From positions 1 to 33,492 of the forward strand of contig NZ_BRVN01000026.1 in NCBI RefSeq assembly GCF_026011735.1: a stretch of 33,492 bases of DNA, given 5' to 3'. This document shows, in pieces, positions 6,646 to 14,139 of the stretch. Under the pieces are notes generated by a model that was given only the letters and a program-made list of their open reading frames with translations, made no database searches and was not told the DNA's origin. Source of the DNA: Dietzia sp. NCCP-2495. GTDB taxonomy: Bacteria; Actinomycetota; Actinomycetes; Mycobacteriales; Mycobacteriaceae. Positions within the stretch are counted from its first letter, which is position 1, and each line of letters starts with the position of its first letter. A program made the position numbers and the translations under genes.

Positions 6646-8114
6646 GCCTTCGGCTCGACGTCGCGCGCCTCGTCGGCGACGGGCTGGTGGGTCATGGGGT
6701 CGGAGCCGTCCCACGAGGAGACGTTGCGCGCCTTGGGCAGGTCGTCGCGGTGGAACACGGGGTTGTGGCCCTTGGCCTTCTGCTGCAGGTAGTGCTGCAG
6801 CAGCGCCACGGCCAGGCCGCCGAGCGGGATGATCGCGACGAGGTTGAGGGTGGCCATGAAGCCCATGAACAGGTCGGCGAGGTTCCAGATGAGGTCCACC
6901 GAGCCGAGGCAGCCGCCGAGCACGGCGAGCATGACGAGGACCCGGAACACGGTGAGCGCCATGGGGTTCTCACGGAGGAAGCGGATGTTGGCCTCGCCGT
7001 AGTACGAGTTGCCGAGAATCGAGGAGAACGCCAGGAAGAAGATGACGACCATGAGGAACGGCACGCCCCAGTCGCCGACCTGCGCGGCGAGCGAGTCCTG
7101 GGTGAGCGTGATGCCCTCGCGGTCGCCGCCGAACTCGGGGTTCGAGAGCAGGATGATGAACGCCGTGGCCGAGCAGACGACGAGGGTGTCAAAGTAGACG
7201 CCGAGCGCCTGGACGAGTCCCTGCTTGACGGGGTGGGAGACCGATGCGGTGGCGGCAGCGTTGGGCACCGAGCCCATGCCGGCCTCGTTGGAGAACAGTC
7301 CGCGGCGCATGCCCTGCATGATGGCCGCGCCGACGGCGGCGCCCGCGACCTCGCGCAGGCCGAGGGCGTGACCGACGATGAGCGAGATCATCTCGGGGAC
7401 CTCCGAGATGTTGAGCGCCACGACGACCAGTGCCACCACGATGTAGGCGACGGCCATGAGCGGGACGACGATCTCGGTGACGGCGGACAGTCGGCGGACG
7501 CCGCCGAAGATGACGACGCCGGTGAGCGCGGCGAGGATCGCGCCGATCACCAGTCCGGCGCCGACGCCTTCGCCGAGGCTGAACTGGTTACGCACGGACT
7601 GGGAGATGGAGTTGGCCTGGACGGCGTTGAAGACGAAGCCGTAGGTCACCGTGATGATGACCGCGAACACGACGGCGACGGGCTTCCAGCCCAGGCCGTC
7701 GCGGATGTAGTAGGCGGGGCCGCCGATGTAGGAGTCCTTGCCTCTGACCTTGTAGAGCTGGGCCAGCGTGGACTCGACGAAGGCGGTGGCGCCGCCGACG
7801 ATCGCGAGCAGCCACATCCAGAACACCGCACCCGGCCCGCCGACCGTGATGGCGATCGCGACGCCGGCGACGTTGCCGGTGCCCACGCGCGAGGCCGCGG
7901 AGATGGTGAAGGCGCGGAAGGCCGAGATGCCCTTCTTGCCCTCCTCGATCTCTGCGGGCTTCTCGACGATCGTCCTGAGCATCTCCGGGAACATCCGGAT
8001 CTGCACGATGAGCGTGGTGAGCGAGAACCAGAGTCCGGCGATCACCAGCAGGGCGATCACGAGGTACCAGTAGACGTCGTTGACGGAGGCGACGGCGGTG
8101 GCGAGAGAGTCCAT
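6642..8114 (-). CDS. Alanine or glycine:cation symporter (AGCS family)
   Basis: Encodes 490 residues with about eleven hydrophobic segments. Signature blocks are SAASRVGTGNVAGVAIAI (about residues 73-90), GGPGAVFWMW, GKDSYIGGPAYYI and SNEAGMGSVPNAAATA, all characteristic of Na+ or H+ coupled alanine/glycine carriers of the inner membrane. The ATG at 8114 lies six bases after a TAGGGT -10 box, so initiation is probably leaderless. The C-terminus is cytoplasmic and ends with the charged tail DEARDVEPKA. The downstream deaminase gene overlaps by four bases. The substrate may be an amino acid; the coupling leaves open a nucleoside-related solute, although the family is not known for that. Confidence 0.93.
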   Translation of the reverse strand: MDSLATAVASVNDVYWYLVIALLVIAGLWFSLTTLIVQIRMFPEMLRTIVEKPAEIEEGKKGISAFRAFTISAASRVGTGNVAGVAIAITVGGPGAVFWMWLLAIVGGATAFVESTLAQLYKVRGKDSYIGGPAYYIRDGLGWKPVAVVFAVIITVTYGFVFNAVQANSISQSVRNQFSLGEGVGAGLVIGAILAALTGVVIFGGVRRLSAVTEIVVPLMAVAYIVVALVVVALNISEVPEMISLIVGHALGLREVAGAAVGAAIMQGMRRGLFSNEAGMGSVPNAAATASVSHPVKQGLVQALGVYFDTLVVCSATAFIILLSNPEFGGDREGITLTQDSLAAQVGDWGVPFLMVVIFFLAFSSILGNSYYGEANIRFLRENPMALTVFRVLVMLAVLGGCLGSVDLIWNLADLFMGFMATLNLVAIIPLGGLAVALLQHYLQQKAKGHNPVFHRDDLPKARNVSSWDGSDPMTHQPVADEARDVEPKA

Positions 8115-8120
8115 CAGTCG

Positions 8121-8126
8121 ACCCTA
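8121..8126 (-). promoter_or_regulatory. -10 box of a leaderless promoter (AGCS symporter)
   Basis: On the minus strand TAGGGT is followed by six bases and then the ATG at 8114. No Shine-Dalgarno is present. Confidence 0.6.
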
Positions 8127-8173
8127 ACCGCTGTCTGTGTGATGCGTCTCATCTCCCGGGGGAGAAAATGCAC

Positions 8174-8209
8174 GCACCCCGCCCCCGACGACCGTCGGGG
8201 GCGGGGTGC
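8174..8209 (-). terminator. Intrinsic terminator of the surface-protein gene
   Basis: A perfect 16-bp GC-rich stem (8174-8189 with 8194-8209) closes a four-base loop. On the minus strand it lies 16 bases after the surface-protein stop and is followed shortly by CATTTTCTC. It also separates that gene from the symporter promoter. Confidence 0.85.
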
Positions 8210-8225
8210 TTGCCTGGCGGCCTGT

Positions 8226-9902
8226 TCAGCTACCGAGCGAGCCGAACATGTTCCCGAAGAGGTCGCGGAGGGATCCCATGAACCCGCCGTCGTCACCGGG
8301 CGTGGGCGGGGTCGTGCCACCCTTGCCGATGTTCACCGTGAGCAGGCTGCTGTCGACGGGCTTGAAGCGGTCGTCGCCGACCGTCGCGCCCGTGTACTTG
8401 ACCTGGTAGCGGTAGGTGGCGTCGCCCTCGGGCACCGAGTCGGTGAACGTGGCGGTCTTGTTGGTGATCGCCACCGGCTCGCCGACCGCCTCGCCGTCGC
8501 GGTAGGACTGGGCCGTGGCCCCGGTGGGGTAGCTGCGGTCGGGCGTGGTGGTGAAGCTGGCCTTGATGGTCACTGGGACGTTGCCGTCGGCCGCGGCGCC
8601 CTGCTCGGCGAAGAGGACGACCGACGAGGTGATGTCGTTGAATACCCTGGGCGAGATGGTGAGGGTAGTGGAGCCCTCGCTGCCGCGGTAGACGTTCTTC
8701 GTGTCGGGGACGCGGGTCTCGGTGACGACGGCCTTGTAGACGTAGTCCTTCGCCGTGCCGCCCTCCTCGATCGCAGGGACAGAGTCGGTGACGGTGGCAC
8801 TGCCGCCGGAGATCGCGACGGGCTCACCCATGGCGACGCCGTCCTTGTAGAACTCCACCTTGACGGCACCGGGGATGGTCGACGACGGGGTGGACCTGAC
8901 GTTGGCGGTGACGGTGACCGGGACGTTGCCGCCCGCCTCAGTGCCCTTGGTGGCCGTGACCGTGGTGGCGGTGTCGTAGTAGTTGAGGATCTCCCGCACG
9001 ACGGTGAACGTGGTCGGCGCGCTCTCGCTGGGCTTGATCGAGTTGGGCACCCCTGCGTACTTGGCGTGGACCTGATACGCCTTGGACGTCTCGCCCTCGG
9101 CCAGGGCCGGAAAGTCGTGGGTGATCGAGGCGACGCCCGTCGAGTTGGGGTTGGCCTCGCCGATCTTGGTCTCGCCGATGTAGAACTCGACCTTGCCGTC
9201 GTCGATGGTCGACGCGGACGCGCCCGGGACGGTGACCTTGGCGGAGATCGGCGTGCCGGTGGTCCCCGACTCCACCTGCCCGCCGGCGGTCATCGTGGTG
9301 GTGCTGTCGAGCTGGACGGCCTCGCCCTCGACACGCGTCGAGGTGAGGGTGGCGGGGGTGGCGCCGGAAGCGCAGAAGATGTTGCGGTTGCCGGTACCCT
9401 CGATCCACTGGATCGCGGACGCCGAGCCGCTGTTGTAAGCACTGTTGCCGGTCTTGCCAACAGCCTTCGGGGACACCGAGATCGTGGTTCCGGCAGCGCT
9501 CACGGGTGCCAACATCGTGACCTTGACCTTGGGCAGACGGAATGCTGTATTGGACTCCACGACGATTCCGCGGTTATTGCCGTACTGAGAGCTGTTCGAG
9601 CCCCAATAGCCGGACTGTCCGCCCCAGATCCGGGCGAAGGATCCGTTCGCGTCGGTATTGCCGGCGCTGTTGGTGCGCACCACGGCGAGGGCGTCGGGAC
9701 TGGTGGGTGTCGTGATCCCCTGCTCCCCTCCTGCGAGCGATACACCGATGATTGTCGCGTTGGTGGGAAGTGCGAAATCGTAGGTCAACCGGGCGAATCT
9801 GTCGGTGCCCGAGGTCATCGTCCCCGGCTGGAGGAACACGTCGAAGGTTTGACCGGGTGCGACGGTCTCGGGATACGTGACATCGACGTCGTCTGGGTAG
9901 TT
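8226..9902 (-). CDS. Ig-like-repeat cell-surface protein, 5' end missing or undefined
   Basis: About 558 residues look authentic, starting NYPDDVDVTYPETVAPGQTF. An N-terminal beta-rich domain follows (RLTYDFALPTNATIIGV, ARIWGG, FRLPKVKVTM). Three Ig-like repeats come next, beginning near STRVEGEAVQLDSTTT, ILNYYDTATTVTATKGT and VFNDITSSVVLFAEQG, with shared VEFYxxG / GEPVAI / TDSVP strands. A Pro-rich linker and the tail GFMGSLRDLFGNMFGSLGS end the protein. This is the build of a secreted envelope protein, but no signal peptide precedes it in any frame. The frame stays open upstream but only as antisense of the patatin gene, with Arg-rich translation. In-frame ATGs exist at 9818 (inside the domain) and 10085 (inside the patatin gene). 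A Pro-rich stretch, PPVSEPTEVADPAGPAEPWP, lies in another frame just upstream. The gene is probably 5'-truncated and may be a pseudogene. Confidence 0.7.
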   Translation of the reverse strand, partial: NYPDDVDVTYPETVAPGQTFDVFLQPGTMTSGTDRFARLTYDFALPTNATIIGVSLAGGEQGITTPTSPDALAVVRTNSAGNTDANGSFARIWGGQSGYWGSNSSQYGNNRGIVVESNTAFRLPKVKVTMLAPVSAAGTTISVSPKAVGKTGNSAYNSGSASAIQWIEGTGNRNIFCASGATPATLTSTRVEGEAVQLDSTTTMTAGGQVESGTTGTPISAKVTVPGASASTIDDGKVEFYIGETKIGEANPNSTGVASITHDFPALAEGETSKAYQVHAKYAGVPNSIKPSESAPTTFTVVREILNYYDTATTVTATKGTEAGGNVPVTVTANVRSTPSSTIPGAVKVEFYKDGVAMGEPVAISGGSATVTDSVPAIEEGGTAKDYVYKAVVTETRVPDTKNVYRGSEGSTTLTISPRVFNDITSSVVLFAEQGAAADGNVPVTIKASFTTTPDRSYPTGATAQSYRDGEAVGEPVAITNKTATFTDSVPEGDATYRYQVKYTGATVGDDRFKPVDSSLLTVNIGKGGTTPPTPGDDGGFMGSLRDLFGNMFGSLGS

Positions 9903-10040
9903 CGGTGGGGTCCAGTGGCGGCCAGGGCTCGGCCGGGCCCGCCGGGTCCGCCACCTCGGTCGGTTCGCTGACGGGCGGCAGCGCCGGGGCCTGACCGCGG
10001 GCGCGATCGGCGTCGCGGCAAGCGGGTCCGCGTCGCCGCA

Positions 10041-10046
10041 TAGGCT
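10041..10046 (+). promoter_or_regulatory. -10 box of a leaderless promoter (patatin gene)
   Basis: TAGGCT is followed by seven bases and GTG 10054. This fixes the start over the GTG at 10048, which lies inside the spacer. Confidence 0.6.
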
Positions 10047-10053
10047 GGTGTGC

Positions 10054-10944
10054 GTGACCGTTCTCGCCCCGACCGCGCCCGACATCGCCGTCCTGTTCGA
10101 GGGCGGCGGGATGCGGGCGGTGCACACGGCCGGCGTCGTGGAGACACTCATCGAGGCGGGCATCCACACCGGGCTAGCCGCCGGTATCTCGGCAGGTGCC
10201 TCCCACCTGGCCAACTACGTCTCGCGGGACGCCGTGCGGGCGCGCAAGAGCTTCGTGGAATTGGCCGCGGACCCGAACTTCGGCGACTGGCGCAGCTTCG
10301 CCCGCGGCAAGGGCCTGTTCAACGCCGAGTACATCTACGAGCAGGCGGGGCTGCCCGATCAGGTCCTCCCGTACGACTTCGAGACGTTCTCCGCGAGCGG
10401 TACCGAGGCGCGGATCGGGACGTTCCGCTGCTCTGACGGCGAGACCGTCTTCTGGGGCGAGGACGACATCACGTCGATGGGCGACCTCATGCGGATGGTC
10501 CGCTCGTCGTCGACGATGCCGGTGTGGATGCCGCCAGTGCTCATCGACGGCGAGTACTACGTCGACGGGGCGCTGGGCCACGACGGAGGGGTCCCGCTGT
10601 CGGTGGCTCGCGACGCGGGATACGAGAGGTTCCTGGTGGTGCTGACCCAGCCGCACGGGTATCGCAAGATTCCGCCGCGTCGGCTGACGCCGTTCTATCG
10701 CTCCTATTTCCGCCGGTTCCCGGCGGTGGGGGAGGCGCTGATGCACCGTTGGGCCCTCTACAACGAGACCCTCGACGAGATCGAGGCGTTGGAGGAATCG
10801 GGTGACGCTTTGGTCTTCCGTCCGCACCGGGTGATGATCCGCAGCTACGAGCGCCGGGTCGACCGTCTCGCCGAGGCCTACGTCCTCGGTCGCGAGCAGG
10901 CCAGGCGCGAGGTCGACACTTGGCTCGACTTCTGCGGCCTGTAG
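10054..10944 (+). CDS. Patatin-like phospholipase (YjjU-like)
   Basis: Encodes 296 residues. All patatin elements are present: oxyanion hole FEGGGMRA (residues 15-22), nucleophile elbow GISAG with Ser46, and the dyad Asp in VDGALG (D171). It should hydrolyse acyl esters of phospholipids or other lipids by a Ser-Asp dyad. There is no signal peptide, so it is probably cytoplasmic or membrane-peripheral. The C-terminal half, rich in Arg and Tyr (RRLTPFYRSYFRRFP), resembles the YjjU/DUF6363 type. The start is set by the leaderless promoter. The gene ends 58 bases before a mini-protein gene on the other strand and shares a terminator hairpin with it. Its 5' edge abuts the damaged surface-protein gene. 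Confidence 0.92.
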   Translation: MTVLAPTAPDIAVLFEGGGMRAVHTAGVVETLIEAGIHTGLAAGISAGASHLANYVSRDAVRARKSFVELAADPNFGDWRSFARGKGLFNAEYIYEQAGLPDQVLPYDFETFSASGTEARIGTFRCSDGETVFWGEDDITSMGDLMRMVRSSSTMPVWMPPVLIDGEYYVDGALGHDGGVPLSVARDAGYERFLVVLTQPHGYRKIPPRRLTPFYRSYFRRFPAVGEALMHRWALYNETLDEIEALEESGDALVFRPHRVMIRSYERRVDRLAEAYVLGREQARREVDTWLDFCGL

Positions 10945-10962
10945 GACCCCCGGAAATGCGAG

Positions 10963-10990
10963 ACGCCCCGGTGGCGAACCACCGGGGCGT
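10963..10990. terminator. Shared bidirectional terminator hairpin
   Basis: ACGCCCCGGTGG (10963-10974) pairs perfectly with 10979-10990 around a CGAA tetraloop. It lies between the convergent stops of the patatin gene (10944) and the 49-residue mini-protein gene (11003). T-tracts are weak on both sides, as often in high-GC actinomycetes. Confidence 0.7.
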
Positions 10991-11002
10991 GCCGAGTCGG
11001 GG

Positions 11003-11152
11003 TCAGGAGCCGAACAGGGCCGCGCCACCACTGAGGGTGCCGAGTACGTAGGCCGGGAGGCGCAGAAGGCCGTCGATCGCGGCCGAACCGAACGGCGCGG
11101 GGATGAGCTCGGCCGAGCCGACTGCAAGTCCTGCCCAGAAATCAGAGAACAT
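11003..11152 (-). CDS. 49-residue mini-protein, possible cell-wall (PorA/PorH-like) peptide
   Basis: Begins MFSDFWAGLAVGSAELIP and ends GTLSGGAALFGS. The ATG at 11152 is preceded by GAAAGGG at good spacing; the longer frame to 11200 adds residues that are not protein-like. The peptide has no Cys, few charges, recurring GS pairs and no classical signal peptide. It could form an amphipathic helix. Corynebacterial PorA and PorH channels have this size and style, lack signal peptides and can be O-mycoloylated on serine. The similarity is one of character, not of sequence, so the assignment is inference. The leader carries a hairpin, GCCCAC-CCGTT-GTGGGC (11174-11190), just upstream of the ribosome binding site. 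A divergent gene of similar type starts 237 bases away. Confidence 0.6.
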   Translation of the reverse strand: MFSDFWAGLAVGSAELIPAPFGSAAIDGLLRLPAYVLGTLSGGAALFGS

Positions 11153-11201
11153 GGTGTGCCCTTTCGACGAGACGCCCACCCGTTGTGGGCTACACCACAC
11201 G

Positions 11202-11207
11202 AGGCTA
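11202..11207 (-). promoter_or_regulatory. Candidate -10 box for the 49-residue mini-protein
   Basis: TAGCCT on the minus strand would start transcription near 11195 and give a leader of about 43 bases that contains the 11174-11190 hairpin. No clear -35 was seen. Confidence 0.35.
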
Positions 11208-11311
11208 CAAGCGGTTCTCGCGGCACGCCACCGATGAATCGTGACCTTTCCGCACCCTAAGTAAAGGCCTAACCGTTTTGCTGCACAGTTTCCACTTTAT
11301 GAAGAAATGTC

Positions 11312-11317
11312 TAGGCT
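11312..11317 (+). promoter_or_regulatory. Candidate -10 box for the 60-residue mini-protein
   Basis: TAGGCT lies in an AT-richer stretch (11255-11312). A weak -35 (TTCCAC, 11290-11295) is 16 bases upstream. The leader to ATG 11390 would be about 65 bases. Confidence 0.4.
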
Positions 11318-11389
11318 CGAGATGGGGCGTCTGGCGTACGAATCCACCGACGAGATGGGTCGTCGGATCAGCTCCGGAAGGAGTTCGTG

Positions 11390-11572
11390 ATGTGGGGCAG
11401 TCTTGTGGATTTCGCCGGTTCGACCATCAACGCGGCCGGCAGCCTGGTTCAGGATTCCGGCTCGACGCTCGTCGATTCCGCCACGTTCCTCCCGTACCAC
11501 GTCGTCCAGATCCTCTGGGGCACCGTGTTCGGCATCGCGGGGGATCTCGGGTCGACCTTGCCGATGGCGTGA
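11390..11572 (+). CDS. 60-residue mini-protein, possible cell-wall peptide
   Basis: Begins MWGSLVDFAGSTINAAGS and ends GIAGDLGSTLPMA. GGAAGGAG (11376-11383) lies six bases before ATG 11390, a strong and well-spaced ribosome binding site; the GTG at 11387 is too close. The sequence has repeated GS/GST pairs every 6-9 residues (GSL, GST, GSL, GST), one hydrophobic C-terminal helix (YHVVQILWGTVFGIAG) and no Cys or signal peptidase site. It resembles its divergent neighbour in composition and probably shares a role with it. Mycolic-acid envelope peptides or pore-forming peptides are the leading idea. A membrane-active toxin is the alternative. Confidence 0.65.
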   Translation: MWGSLVDFAGSTINAAGSLVQDSGSTLVDSATFLPYHVVQILWGTVFGIAGDLGSTLPMA

Positions 11573-11629
11573 CCTCGACGTCGCCTGGGTGACGACGGGC
11601 GGACGGGGGGTCGGTTAGGTCACCCTGGA

Positions 11630-11645
11630 TAGACAGACCAGTCTG
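11630..11645 (+). promoter_or_regulatory. McbR-like operator and -35 region of the sulfite reductase gene
   Basis: TAGAC-AGACCA-GTCTG matches nine of ten fixed bases of the TAGAC-N6-GTCTA site bound by the sulfur regulator McbR in Corynebacterium glutamicum. It also contains a perfect palindrome, ACAGAC-CA-GTCTGT (11633-11646). The bases TAGACA (11630-11635) lie 17 bases before the -10 box TATTGT, so the site covers the -35. Repression when sulfur is plentiful is the expected effect. Confidence 0.65.
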
Positions 11646-11652
11646 TTCTGAC

Positions 11653-11658
11653 TATTGT
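11653..11658 (+). promoter_or_regulatory. -10 box of a leaderless promoter (sulfite reductase)
   Basis: TATTGT is followed by seven bases and ATG 11666, with a TTGACA-like TAGACA 17 bases upstream. No Shine-Dalgarno precedes the start. Confidence 0.65.
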
Positions 11659-11665
11659 CGCGAGC

Positions 11666-13360
11666 ATGACCGACACCGCAGCCGCCTCTCGCCCCGCCCG
11701 TCCCGCGCGCGCTCCCAAGCCCAAGGGTCAGTGGAAGATCGACGGCAAGCTCCAGCTCAACCACAACGAGGAGTTCAAAGCCGAGGACGATGCGCTCAAC
11801 GTGCGCCAGCGCATCATCGACGTGTACTCCAAGGAGGGGTTCGACTCGATCCCCTCGGATGACCTCTCCGGCCGCTTCCGGTGGATGGGCCTCTACACCC
11901 AGCGCAAGCAGGGTATTTCGGGTGCACGTACCTCGAAGCTCGAAGCGGACGAGCTGCAGGACAAGTACTTCATGATGCGGGTGCGCATCGACGGTGGCGC
12001 GTTGACGACCGAGCAGCTCCGCGTGGTCGCCGGCGTCTCCACGGAGTTTGCTCGCAACTCCGCCGACATCTCTGACCGGCAGAACGTCCAGTACCACTGG
12101 ATTCGGATCGAGGACGTCCCGGAGATCTGGCGTCGCTTCGACGAGGTTGGACTCACCACCATGGAGGCCTGCGGCGACTGCCCGCGTGTCGTCCTGGGTA
12201 GCCCGGTCGTCGGCATCGCTGCGGACGAGATCATCGATCCCACGCCGGCGATCCAGGAGATCAAGGACAAGTACATCGGGAGCCCCGAGTTCTCGAACCT
12301 GCCCCGTAAGTACAAGACCGCGTTCACCGGCCACCCCAGCCTCGACGTGGTCCACGAGATCAACGATATCGCCTTTGTGGGCGTTGTTCACCCCGAGCTC
12401 GGCGCGGGCTATGACTTGTGGGTCGGTGGCGGACTGTCCACCAACCCGCAGCTCGCGCAGCGCCTCGGGACCTTCGTCCGTCCGGAGGAGGCGGTTGAGG
12501 TGTGGCACGGCGTGACCAGCCTCTTCCGCGATTACGGCTACCGCGCCCAGCGCACGCGGAACCGTCTCAAGTTCCTCGTCAAGGACTGGGGCGTGGAGAA
12601 GGTCCGTCAGGTGCTTCAGGACGAGTACCTCGGCCGAGAGCTGGCTGATGGCCCGGCTCCGGCCAAGGCGACGTCGCCCGGCGACCACATCGGGGTGTTC
12701 GAGCAGAAGGACGGCCGCTTCTTCGTGGGCGCCACCACCACAGTCGGCCGGGCCGGCGGTGATGTCCTCGCGAAGGTCGCCGACCTCGCCGAGGCCGCGG
12801 GCTCGCAGCGGATCCGCTTCACCCCGCACCAGGGTGTTCTCGTGCTGGACGTTGAGGAGGACAAGGTCGAGGCCCTGATCGAGGGACTCGCGGCGGTCAA
12901 CCTGCACGCCCGTCCCAGCTCGTTCCGTCGCTGGACCATGGCCTGCACCGGCATCGAGTACTGCAAGCTCGCCTTCGTCGACACCAAGGACTCGGCCACC
13001 GAGCTGGTCGCAGAGCTCGAGAAGCGCTTCGCGGGCGACGCTCCGCTGGAGACGCCGCTGTCGATCCACCTCAACGGGTGCCCGAACAGCTGCGCCCGCA
13101 TCCAGACGGCTGACATCGGACTCAAGGGTCAGTTGCTCGACGGCGACACCCCGGGCTTCCAGGTCCACCTCGGTGGCGGCCTGGCTGCCAGCCACCGCGA
13201 CGAGGGTGGCCTCGGCCGCACCGTCCGTGGCCTGCGCGTGAAGACCACGGACCTCGCCGATTACGTGGAGCGTGTGATCAGGAAGTACGTGGACAGCCGC
13301 GACGCCGGCGAGACGTTCGCCGAGTGGGCCCACCGGGCAGATGAGGAGGCACTCGTATGA
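11666..13360 (+). CDS. sirA: Ferredoxin-dependent assimilatory sulfite reductase
   Basis: Encodes 564 residues and reduces sulfite to sulfide with six electrons from ferredoxin. The coupled siroheme-[4Fe-4S] ligands are C427-x5-C433 (TACTGIEYC, actually ACTGIEYC) and C472-x3-C476 (NGCPNSC). Y77 in LYTQRKQ and C169 in EACGDC are 92 residues apart, the same spacing as the Tyr69-Cys161 covalent link known from the M. tuberculosis NirA/SirA enzyme, so the cross-link is probably conserved. The first 20 residues are a basic, Pro-Ala-rich extension. The gene heads an operon: cysH overlaps its stop by four bases. Its leaderless promoter carries a sulfur-regulator-type operator. It is assigned to sulfite rather than nitrite because of the linked cysH and siroheme genes. 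Confidence 0.96.
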   Translation: MTDTAAASRPARPARAPKPKGQWKIDGKLQLNHNEEFKAEDDALNVRQRIIDVYSKEGFDSIPSDDLSGRFRWMGLYTQRKQGISGARTSKLEADELQDKYFMMRVRIDGGALTTEQLRVVAGVSTEFARNSADISDRQNVQYHWIRIEDVPEIWRRFDEVGLTTMEACGDCPRVVLGSPVVGIAADEIIDPTPAIQEIKDKYIGSPEFSNLPRKYKTAFTGHPSLDVVHEINDIAFVGVVHPELGAGYDLWVGGGLSTNPQLAQRLGTFVRPEEAVEVWHGVTSLFRDYGYRAQRTRNRLKFLVKDWGVEKVRQVLQDEYLGRELADGPAPAKATSPGDHIGVFEQKDGRFFVGATTTVGRAGGDVLAKVADLAEAAGSQRIRFTPHQGVLVLDVEEDKVEALIEGLAAVNLHARPSSFRRWTMACTGIEYCKLAFVDTKDSATELVAELEKRFAGDAPLETPLSIHLNGCPNSCARIQTADIGLKGQLLDGDTPGFQVHLGGGLAASHRDEGGLGRTVRGLRVKTTDLADYVERVIRKYVDSRDAGETFAEWAHRADEEALV

Positions 13361-14139
13361 CCACAGTGAGCCTGGAACTGCTGCCCCGCAGCACGGTTCT
13401 CACCCCCGGCCCCGGTCGGAAGCGGACCACCGAAGAGCTCAAGGCCATCGCCGAGGACGCCGCCCGTCGCTTCGACGACCGGGGCATCTACGGCAAGTTC
13501 GAGGAGATTGACCCGAACGAGGTGCTGGCCTGGGCCGGCGAGACCTTTGGCGACGCCCTGGCCGTGGCCTGCTCCATGGCCAACACGGTGGTGCCCGAGA
13601 TGACGGCGCCGCACGCCCCGGGCGTGGACGTGCTGTTCCTCGACACCGGCTACCACTTCTCCGAGACGGTCGGCGTGCGCGATGCACTCGCTGCGACGCC
13701 CGGCCTCAACGTCGTGGACGTCCGCAGCCCGGCGAGCATCGCCGAGCACGAGGCGGTCCTCGGCGCGAAGCCGTACGAGACCGACCCCGAACTGTGCTGC
13801 CGCCTGCGCAAGGTCGAGCCGCTCGATGCGGCGCTCTCGGGATACGAGGCCTGGATCACCGGCCTGCGCCGCGTGGACACGGATCACCGTGCGGGCGCCG
13901 CGATCGTCGAGTGGGACGAGAAGCATTCGATGATCAAGATCAACCCGCTGGTCGCGTGGACTCTCGAGCGCGTGCACAACTACGCGGCCGAACACGGGTG
14001 CCTGCTCAACCCGCTGCTCGACGACGGCTACCCGTCGATCGGCTGCGAGCCGTGCACCCGCCGCGTCGAGGCAGGCGCCGACCCCCGCTCGGGTCGCTGG
14101 GCCGGCTCCTCCAAGACCGAGTGCGGCATCCACCTGTGA
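13357..14139 (+). CDS. cysH: Phosphoadenylyl/adenylyl-sulfate reductase, Fe-S type
   Basis: Encodes 260 residues. It reduces activated sulfate to sulfite, using thioredoxin. Four cysteines, C147-C148 (PELCCRL) and C230-x2-C233 (CEPC), form the [4Fe-4S] site that marks the APS-reducing branch; the catalytic Cys is C256 in KTECGIH near the C-terminus. VACSMANTVVPEM and DTGYHFSET are the nucleotide-binding PP-loop region. The ATG at 13357 overlaps the sulfite reductase stop (ATGA), and the next gene overlaps its stop (GTGA). It supplies the substrate for the enzyme encoded just upstream. Confidence 0.96.
   Translation: MTTVSLELLPRSTVLTPGPGRKRTTEELKAIAEDAARRFDDRGIYGKFEEIDPNEVLAWAGETFGDALAVACSMANTVVPEMTAPHAPGVDVLFLDTGYHFSETVGVRDALAATPGLNVVDVRSPASIAEHEAVLGAKPYETDPELCCRLRKVEPLDAALSGYEAWITGLRRVDTDHRAGAAIVEWDEKHSMIKINPLVAWTLERVHNYAAEHGCLLNPLLDDGYPSIGCEPCTRRVEAGADPRSGRWAGSSKTECGIHL

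Noticed and set aside
6687-9971. A very long open frame (over 1000 codons) on the plus strand
   Set aside because: It runs antisense to the symporter and the surface protein, is Asp-Gly-His-Arg biased and has no domain; typical GC-rich shadow.
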